DNA of 41,998 nt from an uncultured bacterium (GTDB taxonomy: Bacteria; Verrucomicrobiota; Kiritimatiellia; RFP12; UBA1067), in contig CACZAK010000014.1 in NCBI GenBank assembly GCA_902779075.1, forward strand, positions 1-41,998. The letters are read 5' to 3'. Every line of letters starts with the position of its first letter. Position 1 is the first letter of the stretch. Shown here piece by piece: positions 32,746 to 41,226 of the stretch. A program made the translations under genes and the position numbers. The notes below the pieces were generated by a model, which did not search any database, had not been told where the DNA came from, and saw nothing but the letters and a program-made list of their open reading frames with translations.

Positions 32746-33947
32746 TGCAATCGCTTAAAGAACTGTATCGGATAGGGCGCGGACCGAGTTCCAGCCACAC
32801 TATGGGCCCGGCGTTCGTTGCTGCGGCATTCCTCGAGGCCACGAAGGGGCTGGACGCCGTCAGGTATGAAGTCGAACTTTGGGATTCGCTTGCCGCGACT
32901 GGTCGCGGACACTTCACCGACCGCGCAGTGAAGGACATCCTTGGCGCGAAGCGGACGAAGATTGTCTGGAAGCCGGACTTCCACGACGAGTTCCACCCGA
33001 ACGGTATGCGCTTCACTGCCTTTGACACCCGTGGGGTGAAGGTGGCTGAGCGCGTGGCGTATTCAATCGGCGGAGGGGCGATTGCGGAGAAGGGGCGAGC
33101 GGCGCAATCGAAGCCCGTTTACAGGTTCAAGAACATGACGGAGATCGTCAAGGCGGCAACGCGGGCGGGGATGCCGCTCTGGCAGATTGTCGAAGACGCC
33201 GAGGGTCCGGAGATATGGAGCTTCCTCAAGCGCGTGCTTTCCGCGATGATGTCCGCCATCGAGAGAGGGCTTGCGGCGGACGGCGTACTTCCGGGCGGAT
33301 TGCGTCTGCCGCGAAAGGCGCGGGCGATCTACATCAAGGCGAAGATGCAGTCCGAGGCCATGCGCCGCACGGGGCTCCTTGTCGCATACGCACACGCTGT
33401 GAGCGAGGAGAACGCTTCGCTGGGCGAGATCGTGACGGCGCCGACGTGCGGGTCGTGCGGCGTTCTGCCGTCCGTCGTCAAGTATCTGGGCGATTCGCTT
33501 GGGAGCTCCGAGATCGAGCGGCTGCACGCGCTAGCCGTCGCGGGCCTGGTCGGGAACGTCGTCAAGCGCAACGGCTCCATATCGGGCGCAGAGGTCGGAT
33601 GCCAGGGAGAGGTCGGCGTCGCGTGCGCGATGGCGAGCGCGGCGGCGGCGTATCTCATGGGCGGGAGCCCCCGCCAGTGCGAGTGCGCGGCGGAGATTGG
33701 GCTTGAGCACTTCCTCGGCCTCACGTGCGACCCCGTGAAGGGGCTCGTGCAAATACCGTGCATCGAACGGAACGCGCTTGCGGCGACGCGCGCCGTCGTG
33801 GCCGGCGAGATGAGCGTCCTTTCCGATGGTGCCCACGTCGTCTCGTTCGATACGGTGGTGAAGACGATGCTTGAGACGGGACACGACCTGCCGCGCCTCT
33901 ACCGCGAGACGTCCGTCGGCGGGCTGTCGCGCTTCGTGAGGCGTTGA
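32745..33947 (+). CDS. sdaA: L-serine ammonia-lyase, iron-sulfur type
   Basis: 400 aa; single-chain beta plus alpha form, shorter than the ~455 aa of E. coli SdaA. It converts L-serine to pyruvate and ammonia in the cytoplasm. GPSSSHTMGP (13-22) is the beta-domain signature. Cluster ligands are Cys286 (GCQGEVG), Cys328 (LTCDP) and Cys339 (IPCIERNA). The missing ~55 residues come mainly from a compact beta domain. ATG 32745 overlaps the GH109-type stop; a weak AAGG lies 10 bases upstream. A TATAAT at 32706-32711 inside the upstream gene could be its own promoter. Confidence 0.9.
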   Translation: MQSLKELYRIGRGPSSSHTMGPAFVAAAFLEATKGLDAVRYEVELWDSLAATGRGHFTDRAVKDILGAKRTKIVWKPDFHDEFHPNGMRFTAFDTRGVKVAERVAYSIGGGAIAEKGRAAQSKPVYRFKNMTEIVKAATRAGMPLWQIVEDAEGPEIWSFLKRVLSAMMSAIERGLAADGVLPGGLRLPRKARAIYIKAKMQSEAMRRTGLLVAYAHAVSEENASLGEIVTAPTCGSCGVLPSVVKYLGDSLGSSEIERLHALAVAGLVGNVVKRNGSISGAEVGCQGEVGVACAMASAAAAYLMGGSPRQCECAAEIGLEHFLGLTCDPVKGLVQIPCIERNALAATRAVVAGEMSVLSDGAHVVSFDTVVKTMLETGHDLPRLYRETSVGGLSRFVRR

Positions 33948-33972
33948 ATGAATGAAGAATGAAGAATGAAAG
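33945..33972 (+). repeat. Heptamer repeat tract A (TGAATGA/ATGAAGA)
   Basis: Four 7-base units: TGAATGA, ATGAAGA, ATGAAGA, ATGAAAG. The first three bases are the sdaA stop codon and the last unit supplies the AAAGGA ribosome site of the next gene. Confidence 0.7.
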
Positions 33973-33982
33973 GATCGTAGCG

Positions 33983-35329
33983 ATGAAGATTGCAAATACT
34001 TGCTGTTGTGCTCTTGCTGTCGCCCTCTGCGCGACGGCGTTGGCGAGTGCCAAGATGCCGATCATCGGCTGGGGTTCGTGGGACGAGAAGGGCGCTTCGG
34101 CGGAGCGCTACGCGGAGGCGAGGGATGCGGGCTTCACGCATCTCACGCAGTGGTGTACGTCGCCGGCCGAGGCCAAGCGCCTTCTCGGCGAGGCCGAAAA
34201 GGCCGGAATCAAGCTTATCATCGGCCTGGGGCACGACGTAAAGCGCATGACGGACGCCGCCAAGTACTTCACCGCCGCCGCCAAGGACTCTCCCGCGCTG
34301 GAATACTACTACATCACCGACGAGCCGCACATCAGGCAGGCCGAGGCCATTCGCAACTGCGTGAAGCTCTACGAGGAACTGGACCCCGCCCACCCGTGCT
34401 ATGTCAACCTCTTTGGCGCGCTGTGCGACCGCTGGACGCGCAGCGACGTGGCGCGCCAGATGAAGCACACGGGCTGCGCCACGCACGGCGAGTACATCCG
34501 CCGTCTCTACGACGTGGTGCCGCTGAAGATGATCAGCTTCGACGTGTACCCCGTCCTCTCCTTCAAGCCGCTCGAAGTCGGCGACTTCCGTCTGCACGGA
34601 CAGCGCGTGTTCCTGAAGGAGCGCTGGTACGAGACGCTGGAGGCGACGAGCGCGCTCGCCCGCGAGCGGAACATCCCGATGTTCGCCTTCGCCCTCGTCG
34701 CCGCGCACCGGCACTATCCGGCTCAGGACTATCCCGTGCCGACGCGCGCGCACCTGCGCCTCCAGCAGTACTCCAACCTGGCCTACGGCGCGCAGGCGCT
34801 CCAGTGCTTCAAGTACGCGATGATGAAGGAGTACCACGGCTACAACAACGCCCCCATCCTCGTCGGCGGACGCCGCAGCCCCGTGTTCGACCTCGTACGC
34901 GAGATGAACGCGGAAATCCAGGCCCGCGCGTACGTGTTCCTCGGCGCGAAGGTACAGGGCGTGTGGCACACGGGAATCGACGTGCCGCTCGGTACGAAGC
35001 GGTTCGACGCGAAGTTCCTGCCGCCGTTCGTCAAGTCGTTCGACATCCCCAACGGCGGCACGGCCGTCGTCTCGTGGCTGAAGAACGGCGACACGGACTA
35101 CCTGATGGTGGTGAACCGCGACCCGAACGACGACATCACGCTCAAGGGGACGTTCGCTGACGGCACGGAGATCGTGCGCAGGGACGGCACGAAGGTTCCC
35201 GCCGCCGCATACACGGACTACTTCTGGCTCGACCCCGGCGACGCCGCGATTTTCAGCTGTCCGGCGTCACCCTTGCGGAAACTTCGGCCTGCGCGCGTTG
35301 TACCGATGTCAGCGGCGACGCATGACTAG
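33983..35329 (+). CDS. Secreted TIM-barrel glycosidase-like protein
   Basis: 448 aa from ATG 33983, chosen for AAAGGA 8 bases upstream and the signal peptide that starts there (KIANTCCCALAVALCATALA). The mature part reads as a beta/alpha barrel: MPIIGWGSWD, YYYITDEPHIRQAEAIRN (a D-E pair at a strand end, a candidate acid/base site), MISFDVYPVLSF and LQCFKYAMMKEYHGYNN. A beta-sandwich (~345-430) with YLMVVNRDPNDDITLKGTF closes it. This fits GH-A clan-like secreted hydrolases, but I cannot name the family. Its end overlaps the convergent DedA gene by 21 bases. Confidence 0.65.
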   Translation: MKIANTCCCALAVALCATALASAKMPIIGWGSWDEKGASAERYAEARDAGFTHLTQWCTSPAEAKRLLGEAEKAGIKLIIGLGHDVKRMTDAAKYFTAAAKDSPALEYYYITDEPHIRQAEAIRNCVKLYEELDPAHPCYVNLFGALCDRWTRSDVARQMKHTGCATHGEYIRRLYDVVPLKMISFDVYPVLSFKPLEVGDFRLHGQRVFLKERWYETLEATSALARERNIPMFAFALVAAHRHYPAQDYPVPTRAHLRLQQYSNLAYGAQALQCFKYAMMKEYHGYNNAPILVGGRRSPVFDLVREMNAEIQARAYVFLGAKVQGVWHTGIDVPLGTKRFDAKFLPPFVKSFDIPNGGTAVVSWLKNGDTDYLMVVNRDPNDDITLKGTFADGTEIVRRDGTKVPAAAYTDYFWLDPGDAAIFSCPASPLRKLRPARVVPMSAATHD

Positions 35330-35974
35330 CTTGGTGATGGCGACGTAGGTGACGCCGAGGACGAGCGCGCCGAGGATAATCCACACGAGATGGGCGTCGA
35401 GCATGGCCTTGCCCTTATGGACAAGGTCTACGTAGGTGATGTCGCCGGCGGAGCGTCCGAGCGCGTAGCCGATGAGGACGAGTATGGCCGTCCAGATGCC
35501 GGCGCCGAGTCCCGTGAAGAACGTGAACTTGCCGAGGGGCATCCGCGCAAGGCCGGCGGGAATGGAGATGAGCTGCCTTATCACGGGGATGAGACGGCAG
35601 ACGAACGTGGTGGCGCCACCGTACCGGTTGAACACCTCGCACGCGCGGTCTAGGGCTTCCGGCTTGATGAAGAACCACTTGCCGTACTTGCGCAGAAACG
35701 GCTCGCCGAGTTTCGCGGATAGGTAGTAGTTGAAGTACGCGCCGGCGAGGGAGCCGGCGAGGCCCACGAGGATGGCGAGCGCCAAGTCGGGCATGGGAGC
35801 GTGCAGCGAGAGCTCCCCGCGCGCGGCGAGGAATCCGGCCGGGATCATCACGATCTCGCTTGGGAAGGGGATGAAGGAGCTCTCGATCGCCATGAAGGCG
35901 AAGATGAGCGCGTAGCCCCAGACAGGGGCGAGCGCGGCGATTGCGTCGAGGTGGGCAGCGAGTGCGTCTAGCAT
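35309..35974 (-). CDS. DedA-family membrane protein
   Basis: 221 aa from ATG 35974. Hydrophobic helices and the DedA signature are present: [20 protein letters not shown], then [37 protein letters not shown] and SIPAGLARM. DedA proteins are inner-membrane proteins linked to undecaprenyl-phosphate or phospholipid flipping and to proton-motive-force stability. Its stop lies inside the 3' end of the secreted glycosidase-like gene (21-base tail-to-tail overlap). It is divergent from recA. Confidence 0.9.
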   Translation of the reverse strand: MLDALAAHLDAIAALAPVWGYALIFAFMAIESSFIPFPSEIVMIPAGFLAARGELSLHAPMPDLALAILVGLAGSLAGAYFNYYLSAKLGEPFLRKYGKWFFIKPEALDRACEVFNRYGGATTFVCRLIPVIRQLISIPAGLARMPLGKFTFFTGLGAGIWTAILVLIGYALGRSAGDITYVDLVHKGKAMLDAHLVWIILGALVLGVTYVAITKLVMRRR

Positions 35975-36057
35975 GGCGTTTTCGTGTTCCTTTTTTGTTT
36001 CTTTGCTCAAGGCAGACGACAAGTGTACCACATCTTTCGTACTAATCAAGGACAGAC

Positions 36058-36087
36058 TTGCCCATTCGGGGGGAATTTTGGTATAAT
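36058..36087 (+). promoter_or_regulatory. recA promoter
   Basis: TTGCCC (36058-36063), an 18-base spacer ending in TTTTGG (36076-36081), and TATAAT (36082-36087). The leader of ~22 bases contains TAGGAGAG before ATG 36116. No convincing LexA box is seen. Confidence 0.6.
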
Positions 36088-36115
36088 TCAACGGTCAGGA
36101 CATTTAGGAGAGAAC

Positions 36116-37165
<1,050 letters not shown>

Positions 37166-37221
37166 TTAGTGGTTAGTGGCTAGTGGCTAGTGATGAATGT
37201 TGAATGTCGGATGTCGAATGT
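37166..37221 (+). repeat. Heptamer repeat tract B between recA and rsfS
   Basis: Eight consecutive 7-base units directly after the recA stop: TTAGTGG x2, CTAGTGG, CTAGTGA, TGAATGT x2, CGGATGT, CGAATGT. The first four and the last four belong to two related heptamers. The tract runs to one base before the rsfS ATG and leaves no room for a normal ribosome site. Confidence 0.75.
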
Positions 37222-37222
37222 T

Positions 37223-37549
37223 ATGACGCTTGAAGAACAGATAAAGGTCGTGGTTGACGCGTTGGCGGAGAAGAAGGCCGTTGACGTGAAGACGTACGAT
37301 GTGCGCGGCGTGTCGGGCCTCTGCGATGCTTTCGTGGTGGCCACCGGCACCGCCGCGCCGCATCTCAAGGCGCTGATCGCCGGTACGCAGCGGGCGATGA
37401 AGGAGGCGGGGATCTCCTCCTACCGCACAAGCGGCGACCCCGAGTCGGGCTGGATCGTGGTGGACTACGTGGACGTGGTCGTTCACGTGTTTTCCCCCGA
37501 GGCGCGCGCGTACTACGCACTTGAGAAATTATGGGAGAAGCAGACATGA
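37223..37549 (+). CDS. rsfS: Ribosomal silencing factor RsfS
   Basis: 108 aa from ATG 37223 (MTLEEQIKVVVDALAEKKAV). RsfS/Iojap motifs: DVKTYDVRGVSGLCDAFVVA, TGTAAPHLKALI and SGWIVVDYVDVVVHVFSPEA. It binds ribosomal protein uL14 and blocks subunit joining in slow growth. There is no Shine-Dalgarno; the heptamer tract lies just upstream, and in-frame ATGs within it (37190, 37193, 37214) could give a longer N-terminus. The stop overlaps parB (ATGA). Confidence 0.92.
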   Translation: MTLEEQIKVVVDALAEKKAVDVKTYDVRGVSGLCDAFVVATGTAAPHLKALIAGTQRAMKEAGISSYRTSGDPESGWIVVDYVDVVVHVFSPEARAYYALEKLWEKQT

Positions 37550-38625
37550 GCGCTAAAAAGCCAGCAAATCCATTTCTCAAGAAGGCGTCCGGTGTGAAGC
37601 CGCCAACGCGGTCCGCGATCAAGTCGCAGCAGAAGCACGGCGGCCTTGGCCGCATGGGGCGCGGCCTTGACTCTCTGATCACGCCGGCCGCGCCGGTTGC
37701 GGACACGCGTCCGCCGGTCGTGCCGCTAGTTCCCGCATCCGCCCCTGCCCCCGCCGCACAGGCCGGCGATACCGTTCTGCAGGTGCCGCCGTGGGAGATA
37801 GAGCGCTCGCCGTGGCAGCCGCGTACCGAGTTCACGCGCGAGGCACTGGAAGACCTCATGGAGTCCATCCGCCAGAACGGCATCATCCAGCCGCTTACGT
37901 GTCGGCGGAGAAAGGACGGCAAGCTGGAGCTGATCTGCGGCGAACGCCGCCAGCGCGCGGCCAGCGAGGCCGGCCTGAAGCTCGTGCCGGTCGTGGTGAA
38001 GGACGTGGACGACGCGACCGCGGCGGTGATGACGCTTACGGAGAACCTCCAGCGCGACGACCTCAACCCGATAGACGAGGCGGTAGGCTACCGCACGCTC
38101 AAGGAGGACTTCAACCTCACGTACGAGGAAGTGGCCGAGCGCGTTGGCAAGAAGGGCCGCTCGACGATCGCGAACGCGGTCGGTCTGCTCGACTTGCCGG
38201 AAGAGGTCCAGGGTCTCGTCCGCCAGCGTGCGATATCTGTCGGACATGCGAAGGTGCTGCAGGGCGTCCACGCGCGCTATGGCAACGCGGCGGAGACCTG
38301 CGAGCTCGCGCAGGCGTGCGTTGCGGTGCAGGATCCCCGCACGGGCAAGCTCGTGGGCGGGCTCACAGTGCGCGAGCTTGAGCGCCGCGTCGCGAAGCTT
38401 CACGCGCCGGCCGTCGAGCGCAAGCCCGGCACGCCGGACATCCCGGAGAGCTACGCCAACTCGATCGCGGACGAACTTCGCCGCACTCTCGGCTGCGCCG
38501 TACGCATCACGAGCGGCATGACGCACGCGAACGGCAAGCACACGAAGGGCGTGCTGGAGATCGACTTCGTCAACAACGACGACCTTGACCGCGTCCTGGC
38601 GATGCTGGGCGTGAAGATGGGCTAA
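37546..38625 (+). CDS. parB: ParB/Spo0J chromosome-partitioning protein
   Basis: 359 aa from ATG 37546. A long basic and Pro/Ala-rich N-terminal tail (~1-85) with GLGRMGRGLDSLI precedes the CTPase ParB domain (WEIERSPWQPRTEF, then ICGERRQRAASEAG with the GERR motif and TENLQRDDLNPIDEA). The helix-turn-helix domain follows (YEEVAERVGKKGRSTIANAV). The last ~110 residues hold a dimerisation region that differs from textbook Spo0J. It binds parS sites and loads SMC. parA is not adjacent. Confidence 0.92.
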   Translation: MSAKKPANPFLKKASGVKPPTRSAIKSQQKHGGLGRMGRGLDSLITPAAPVADTRPPVVPLVPASAPAPAAQAGDTVLQVPPWEIERSPWQPRTEFTREALEDLMESIRQNGIIQPLTCRRRKDGKLELICGERRQRAASEAGLKLVPVVVKDVDDATAAVMTLTENLQRDDLNPIDEAVGYRTLKEDFNLTYEEVAERVGKKGRSTIANAVGLLDLPEEVQGLVRQRAISVGHAKVLQGVHARYGNAAETCELAQACVAVQDPRTGKLVGGLTVRELERRVAKLHAPAVERKPGTPDIPESYANSIADELRRTLGCAVRITSGMTHANGKHTKGVLEIDFVNNDDLDRVLAMLGVKMG

Positions 38626-38630
38626 GAGCG

Positions 38631-38665
38631 AGTGTAAAGTGTAAAATGGAAAGTGTAAAGTGGAA
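38631..38665 (+). repeat. Heptamer repeat tract C between parB and the M28 gene
   Basis: Five 7-base units, AGTGTAA x2, AATGGAA, AGTGTAA, AGTGGAA, beginning 6 bases after the parB stop. It has the same unit length as tracts A and B but a different sequence. Confidence 0.7.
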
Positions 38666-38690
38666 ATGATATGCGGGGATTTGAGAGGAG

Positions 38691-39602
38691 ATGGTTGAGT
38701 TGAAGAGACTTGGAGGAGTTGCGACGTGTGTACTGGCCGCTTGGACGGTGGCAGCGGCGCCGGTGGCGTTCACGGATGATGACGCGCAGGCCGCGTTTGA
38801 GGCCGCGGGCGCATTTGTCAAGGCCTGCACGCCGCGCCACTCTGGCACGCTGCGCGGACGGCTTGCCGCGAACTGGCTGCTAGACCGCGCGAGCTGGTGT
38901 GGGGCGGACGCGACGCTTGATTCCTTCCGCGACAAGACGCCTTATGGCGAGCGGCAGTTCTGCAACGTGATGATAGAGCTCCCCGGCACCAGGACCAACG
39001 GACACTGGATCGTGGTAATGTCGCATTTCGATACGCCCGCCACCGCGAAGCAGCCGTGTCCCGGCGCCAACGATGGCGCCTCGACGAGCGGTCTGCTCAT
39101 CGCCCTTGCCGACGCTATCAACCGCACGGGGCCGCATCCGGACAACATCGCGCTCGTCTGGACGGACGGCGAGGAATGCAGCAAGGCGTACGCGCCTGAC
39201 GACGGATTCCACGGATCACGGCACCTCGTGGACTATTTTCGCGAGCGTGGCAGGAGCGTCAAGACGGCAATATGCCTCGACATGCTTGGCGACAAGGATC
39301 TGCACATCATAGTGCCCGCGAACACTACCACCGTCCTCAAGAAACTTGCGCAGCAGGCCGCAGAGAAGGCCGGGCTGAAGGATCTGCTGAAAGTAGACGA
39401 GTCGCTCGTGGTGACGGACGACCACTCCGCGTTCCTTTCCGCCGGTTGCCCTGCTATCAACTTCATCGACTTTGACTACGGCCCCGGCAACGCCTGGTGG
39501 CACACTCCGGCGGACACGATGGACAAGGTGTCCAAGGCATCTCTCCTGTCGTCAGGCCGCCTGGTTGCAGCATTTCTCAACATACTCCTCTACGGGAAAT
39601 GA
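38691..39602 (+). CDS. Secreted M28-family zinc peptidase / glutaminyl cyclase-like
   Basis: 303 aa. A signal peptide (MKRLGGVATCVLAAWTVAAA in the mature frame) is followed by an M28 fold with likely zinc ligands His112 (SHFDT), Asp128 (GANDGAS), Glu161/162 (DGEEC), Asp197 (LDMLGD) and His271 (WWHTPADT). The order and the DDHSAF segment recall glutaminyl-peptide cyclotransferases as much as aminopeptidases. GAGGAG (38685-38690) abuts ATG 38691 but is 9 bases from TTG 38700, so TTG may be the true start, which would place KRLGG right after the initiator. Confidence 0.85.
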   Translation: MVELKRLGGVATCVLAAWTVAAAPVAFTDDDAQAAFEAAGAFVKACTPRHSGTLRGRLAANWLLDRASWCGADATLDSFRDKTPYGERQFCNVMIELPGTRTNGHWIVVMSHFDTPATAKQPCPGANDGASTSGLLIALADAINRTGPHPDNIALVWTDGEECSKAYAPDDGFHGSRHLVDYFRERGRSVKTAICLDMLGDKDLHIIVPANTTTVLKKLAQQAAEKAGLKDLLKVDESLVVTDDHSAFLSAGCPAINFIDFDYGPGNAWWHTPADTMDKVSKASLLSSGRLVAAFLNILLYGK

Positions 39603-39603
39603 G

Positions 39604-40446
39604 ATGAAAACATTCAACGATCCCAAGAAACTCCAGCGCTGGGCAGCGGCTCAGCGTCTGGCCGGAAAGAAAATCGCCCTCGTCCCCACTATGGGCGCGC
39701 TCCACGAAGGGCACCTTTCGCTCATCGCCGCGGCCAAAAAGAAGGGCGCGGACGAAATCGTTGTGAGCGTGTTCGTGAATCCCACGCAGTTCGGTCCGAA
39801 GGAGGACTACGCCCAGTACCCGCGCGACCACAAGGCGGACGCAGCCAAATGCCGCTCTGCGGGTGCGACGGCGATTTTCTTCCCCACGCCCGAGAACATG
39901 TACGCGCCAGACCACAGCGTGTGGATGGTGGAGGACGGCGCGCTTTCGGGAAGCCTCTGCGGCGCGCGGCGTCCGGGACACTTCCGCGGCGTCTGCACCG
40001 TGGTGGCGAAGCTCTTCAACCTCACGCATCCGAATTTCGCCGTCTTTGGGCAGAAGGACTACCAGCAGGCGACGATCATCCGCCGCATGGTGCGCGACAT
40101 GAACTTCGACCTTGAAATCGTGGTTGCGCCGATTGTGCGCGAGCCGTCCGGCCTCGCGCGCAGCTCTCGCAATGCATATCTTTCCGACGCCGAGCGGGAA
40201 AGCGCCCTTGCGCTCTCTCGCGCGCTGCAGAAACTCAAGAAACTGGCGGCCGAGGGGCCGCGTCCGTGGAAGGCTCTCCAGCGGGAGACGTGGATCGCCC
40301 TTGACAGGGCCGGGCTTCGCACTGACTACGTGGAAGCGGTCAATGCAGATACGCTTGCGCCCGTCAGAAAACTGGATAAGGGCGTGGTCGTGCTGCTTGC
40401 CGCCTACGCCGGCAAGACGCGCCTCATCGACAACGCCGTGATGTGA
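39604..40446 (+). CDS. panC: Pantothenate synthetase
   Basis: 280 aa. It joins pantoate and beta-alanine with ATP, the last step of vitamin B5 synthesis. Motifs: LVPTMGALHEGHLSL (HIGH-like), SVFVNPTQFGPKEDYAQYPR, FGQKDYQQ and SGLARSSRNAYLS. It starts 1 base after the peptidase stop. panB and panD are not in the window. Confidence 0.95.
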   Translation: MKTFNDPKKLQRWAAAQRLAGKKIALVPTMGALHEGHLSLIAAAKKKGADEIVVSVFVNPTQFGPKEDYAQYPRDHKADAAKCRSAGATAIFFPTPENMYAPDHSVWMVEDGALSGSLCGARRPGHFRGVCTVVAKLFNLTHPNFAVFGQKDYQQATIIRRMVRDMNFDLEIVVAPIVREPSGLARSSRNAYLSDAERESALALSRALQKLKKLAAEGPRPWKALQRETWIALDRAGLRTDYVEAVNADTLAPVRKLDKGVVVLLAAYAGKTRLIDNAVM

Positions 40447-40450
40447 CGCC

Positions 40451-41218
40451 GTGATCGACCTTTCCACTGAAGAATGGAAGGAGGCGTTGCGCCTCGTGCA
40501 GGCAGCGTTCGACGCGCCGGGCGACGAAGGTGCGCGCGGTGCGGCGTTTGATTACCTCAGGTGCGCGCAGTCGAAGCGTCTAGTGGGGCTTGCGCATCTT
40601 CTCCAGCCCGGCGCGACGCAGCGTTCCATCCAGGCCGCGCTCGTGCCGTTGGAGCGTGTTGACAAGCGAGCGCGGGTGACGGACGCCGAGATGGGGATAC
40701 GCACTACGGACTCTCCGTCTGGTCGCGCCGACCGCGCGCCGTTCACGGTGGTGGCGGACAACGTGCGCAGCGCGTTCAACGCTGGCGGCATCTTCCGCAC
40801 GGCCGATTTTTTTGGAGCGGACTGTCTGATACTCTGCGGCTACACGCCGGGTCCAGAGAACGCGCAGGTGAAGAAGACAGCGCTGGGGGCGGACGAGACG
40901 ACTCCGTGGGAGCGCGCGGGCGACGTGCGCGACGTCATCGACCGCCTTCGCGCGGAGGGACGGCGCGTGTACGCGCTGGAGACTGCGGACGGCGCGACGG
41001 ACATTGCGTCCTGCACGCCCGTCTGGCCATGTGCGCTTCTGCTCGGCAACGAGCGCTTCGGACTTGATCCCGACGTTGTGGCGATGGCGGACGAGGTACT
41101 GGAGATTCCCTCGCACGGCATGAAGAACTCCCTAAACGTCGTGAGCGCCTTCGCCGTGGCCGCAGCCTTTTTCCGCACGGCAAGCACATCTCGCAAGTCG
41201 TCGGGAGTTTTGTTATAA
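40451..41218 (+). CDS. SpoU/TrmH-family RNA methyltransferase
   Basis: 255 aa from GTG 40451, 4 bases after panC, probably translationally coupled since no ribosome site is seen. SPOUT-fold 2'-O-methyltransferase motifs: VADNVRSAFNAGGIFRTADF, LLLGNERFGLDPDV and IPSHGMKNSLNVVSAFAVAA, which form the SAM-binding knot. The target (tRNA or rRNA) is not evident. Its TAA stop is part of the TATAAT box of the next gene. Confidence 0.9.
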   Translation: MIDLSTEEWKEALRLVQAAFDAPGDEGARGAAFDYLRCAQSKRLVGLAHLLQPGATQRSIQAALVPLERVDKRARVTDAEMGIRTTDSPSGRADRAPFTVVADNVRSAFNAGGIFRTADFFGADCLILCGYTPGPENAQVKKTALGADETTPWERAGDVRDVIDRLRAEGRRVYALETADGATDIASCTPVWPCALLLGNERFGLDPDVVAMADEVLEIPSHGMKNSLNVVSAFAVAAAFFRTASTSRKSSGVLL

Positions 41219-41219
41219 T
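41208..41219 (+). promoter_or_regulatory. -10 box of the GLUG-repeat gene, overlapping a stop codon
   Basis: TTTTGT (41208-41213) followed by TATAAT (41214-41219). The TAA inside it (41216-41218) is the stop of the methyltransferase. The ATG at 41227 is 7 bases downstream with no ribosome site, so the mRNA is probably leaderless. Confidence 0.5.
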
Positions 41220-41226
41220 ACGCGCC

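Noticed and set aside
33899..34969. 356-aa open frame on the minus strand
   Set aside because: It is a shadow of the secreted TIM-barrel gene, with the composition of an antisense frame.
36024..36042. Possible LexA/SOS box before recA (GTAC-N11-GTAC)
   Set aside because: It matches no LexA motif I can name with confidence and is not symmetrical over a larger stretch; it could be chance.
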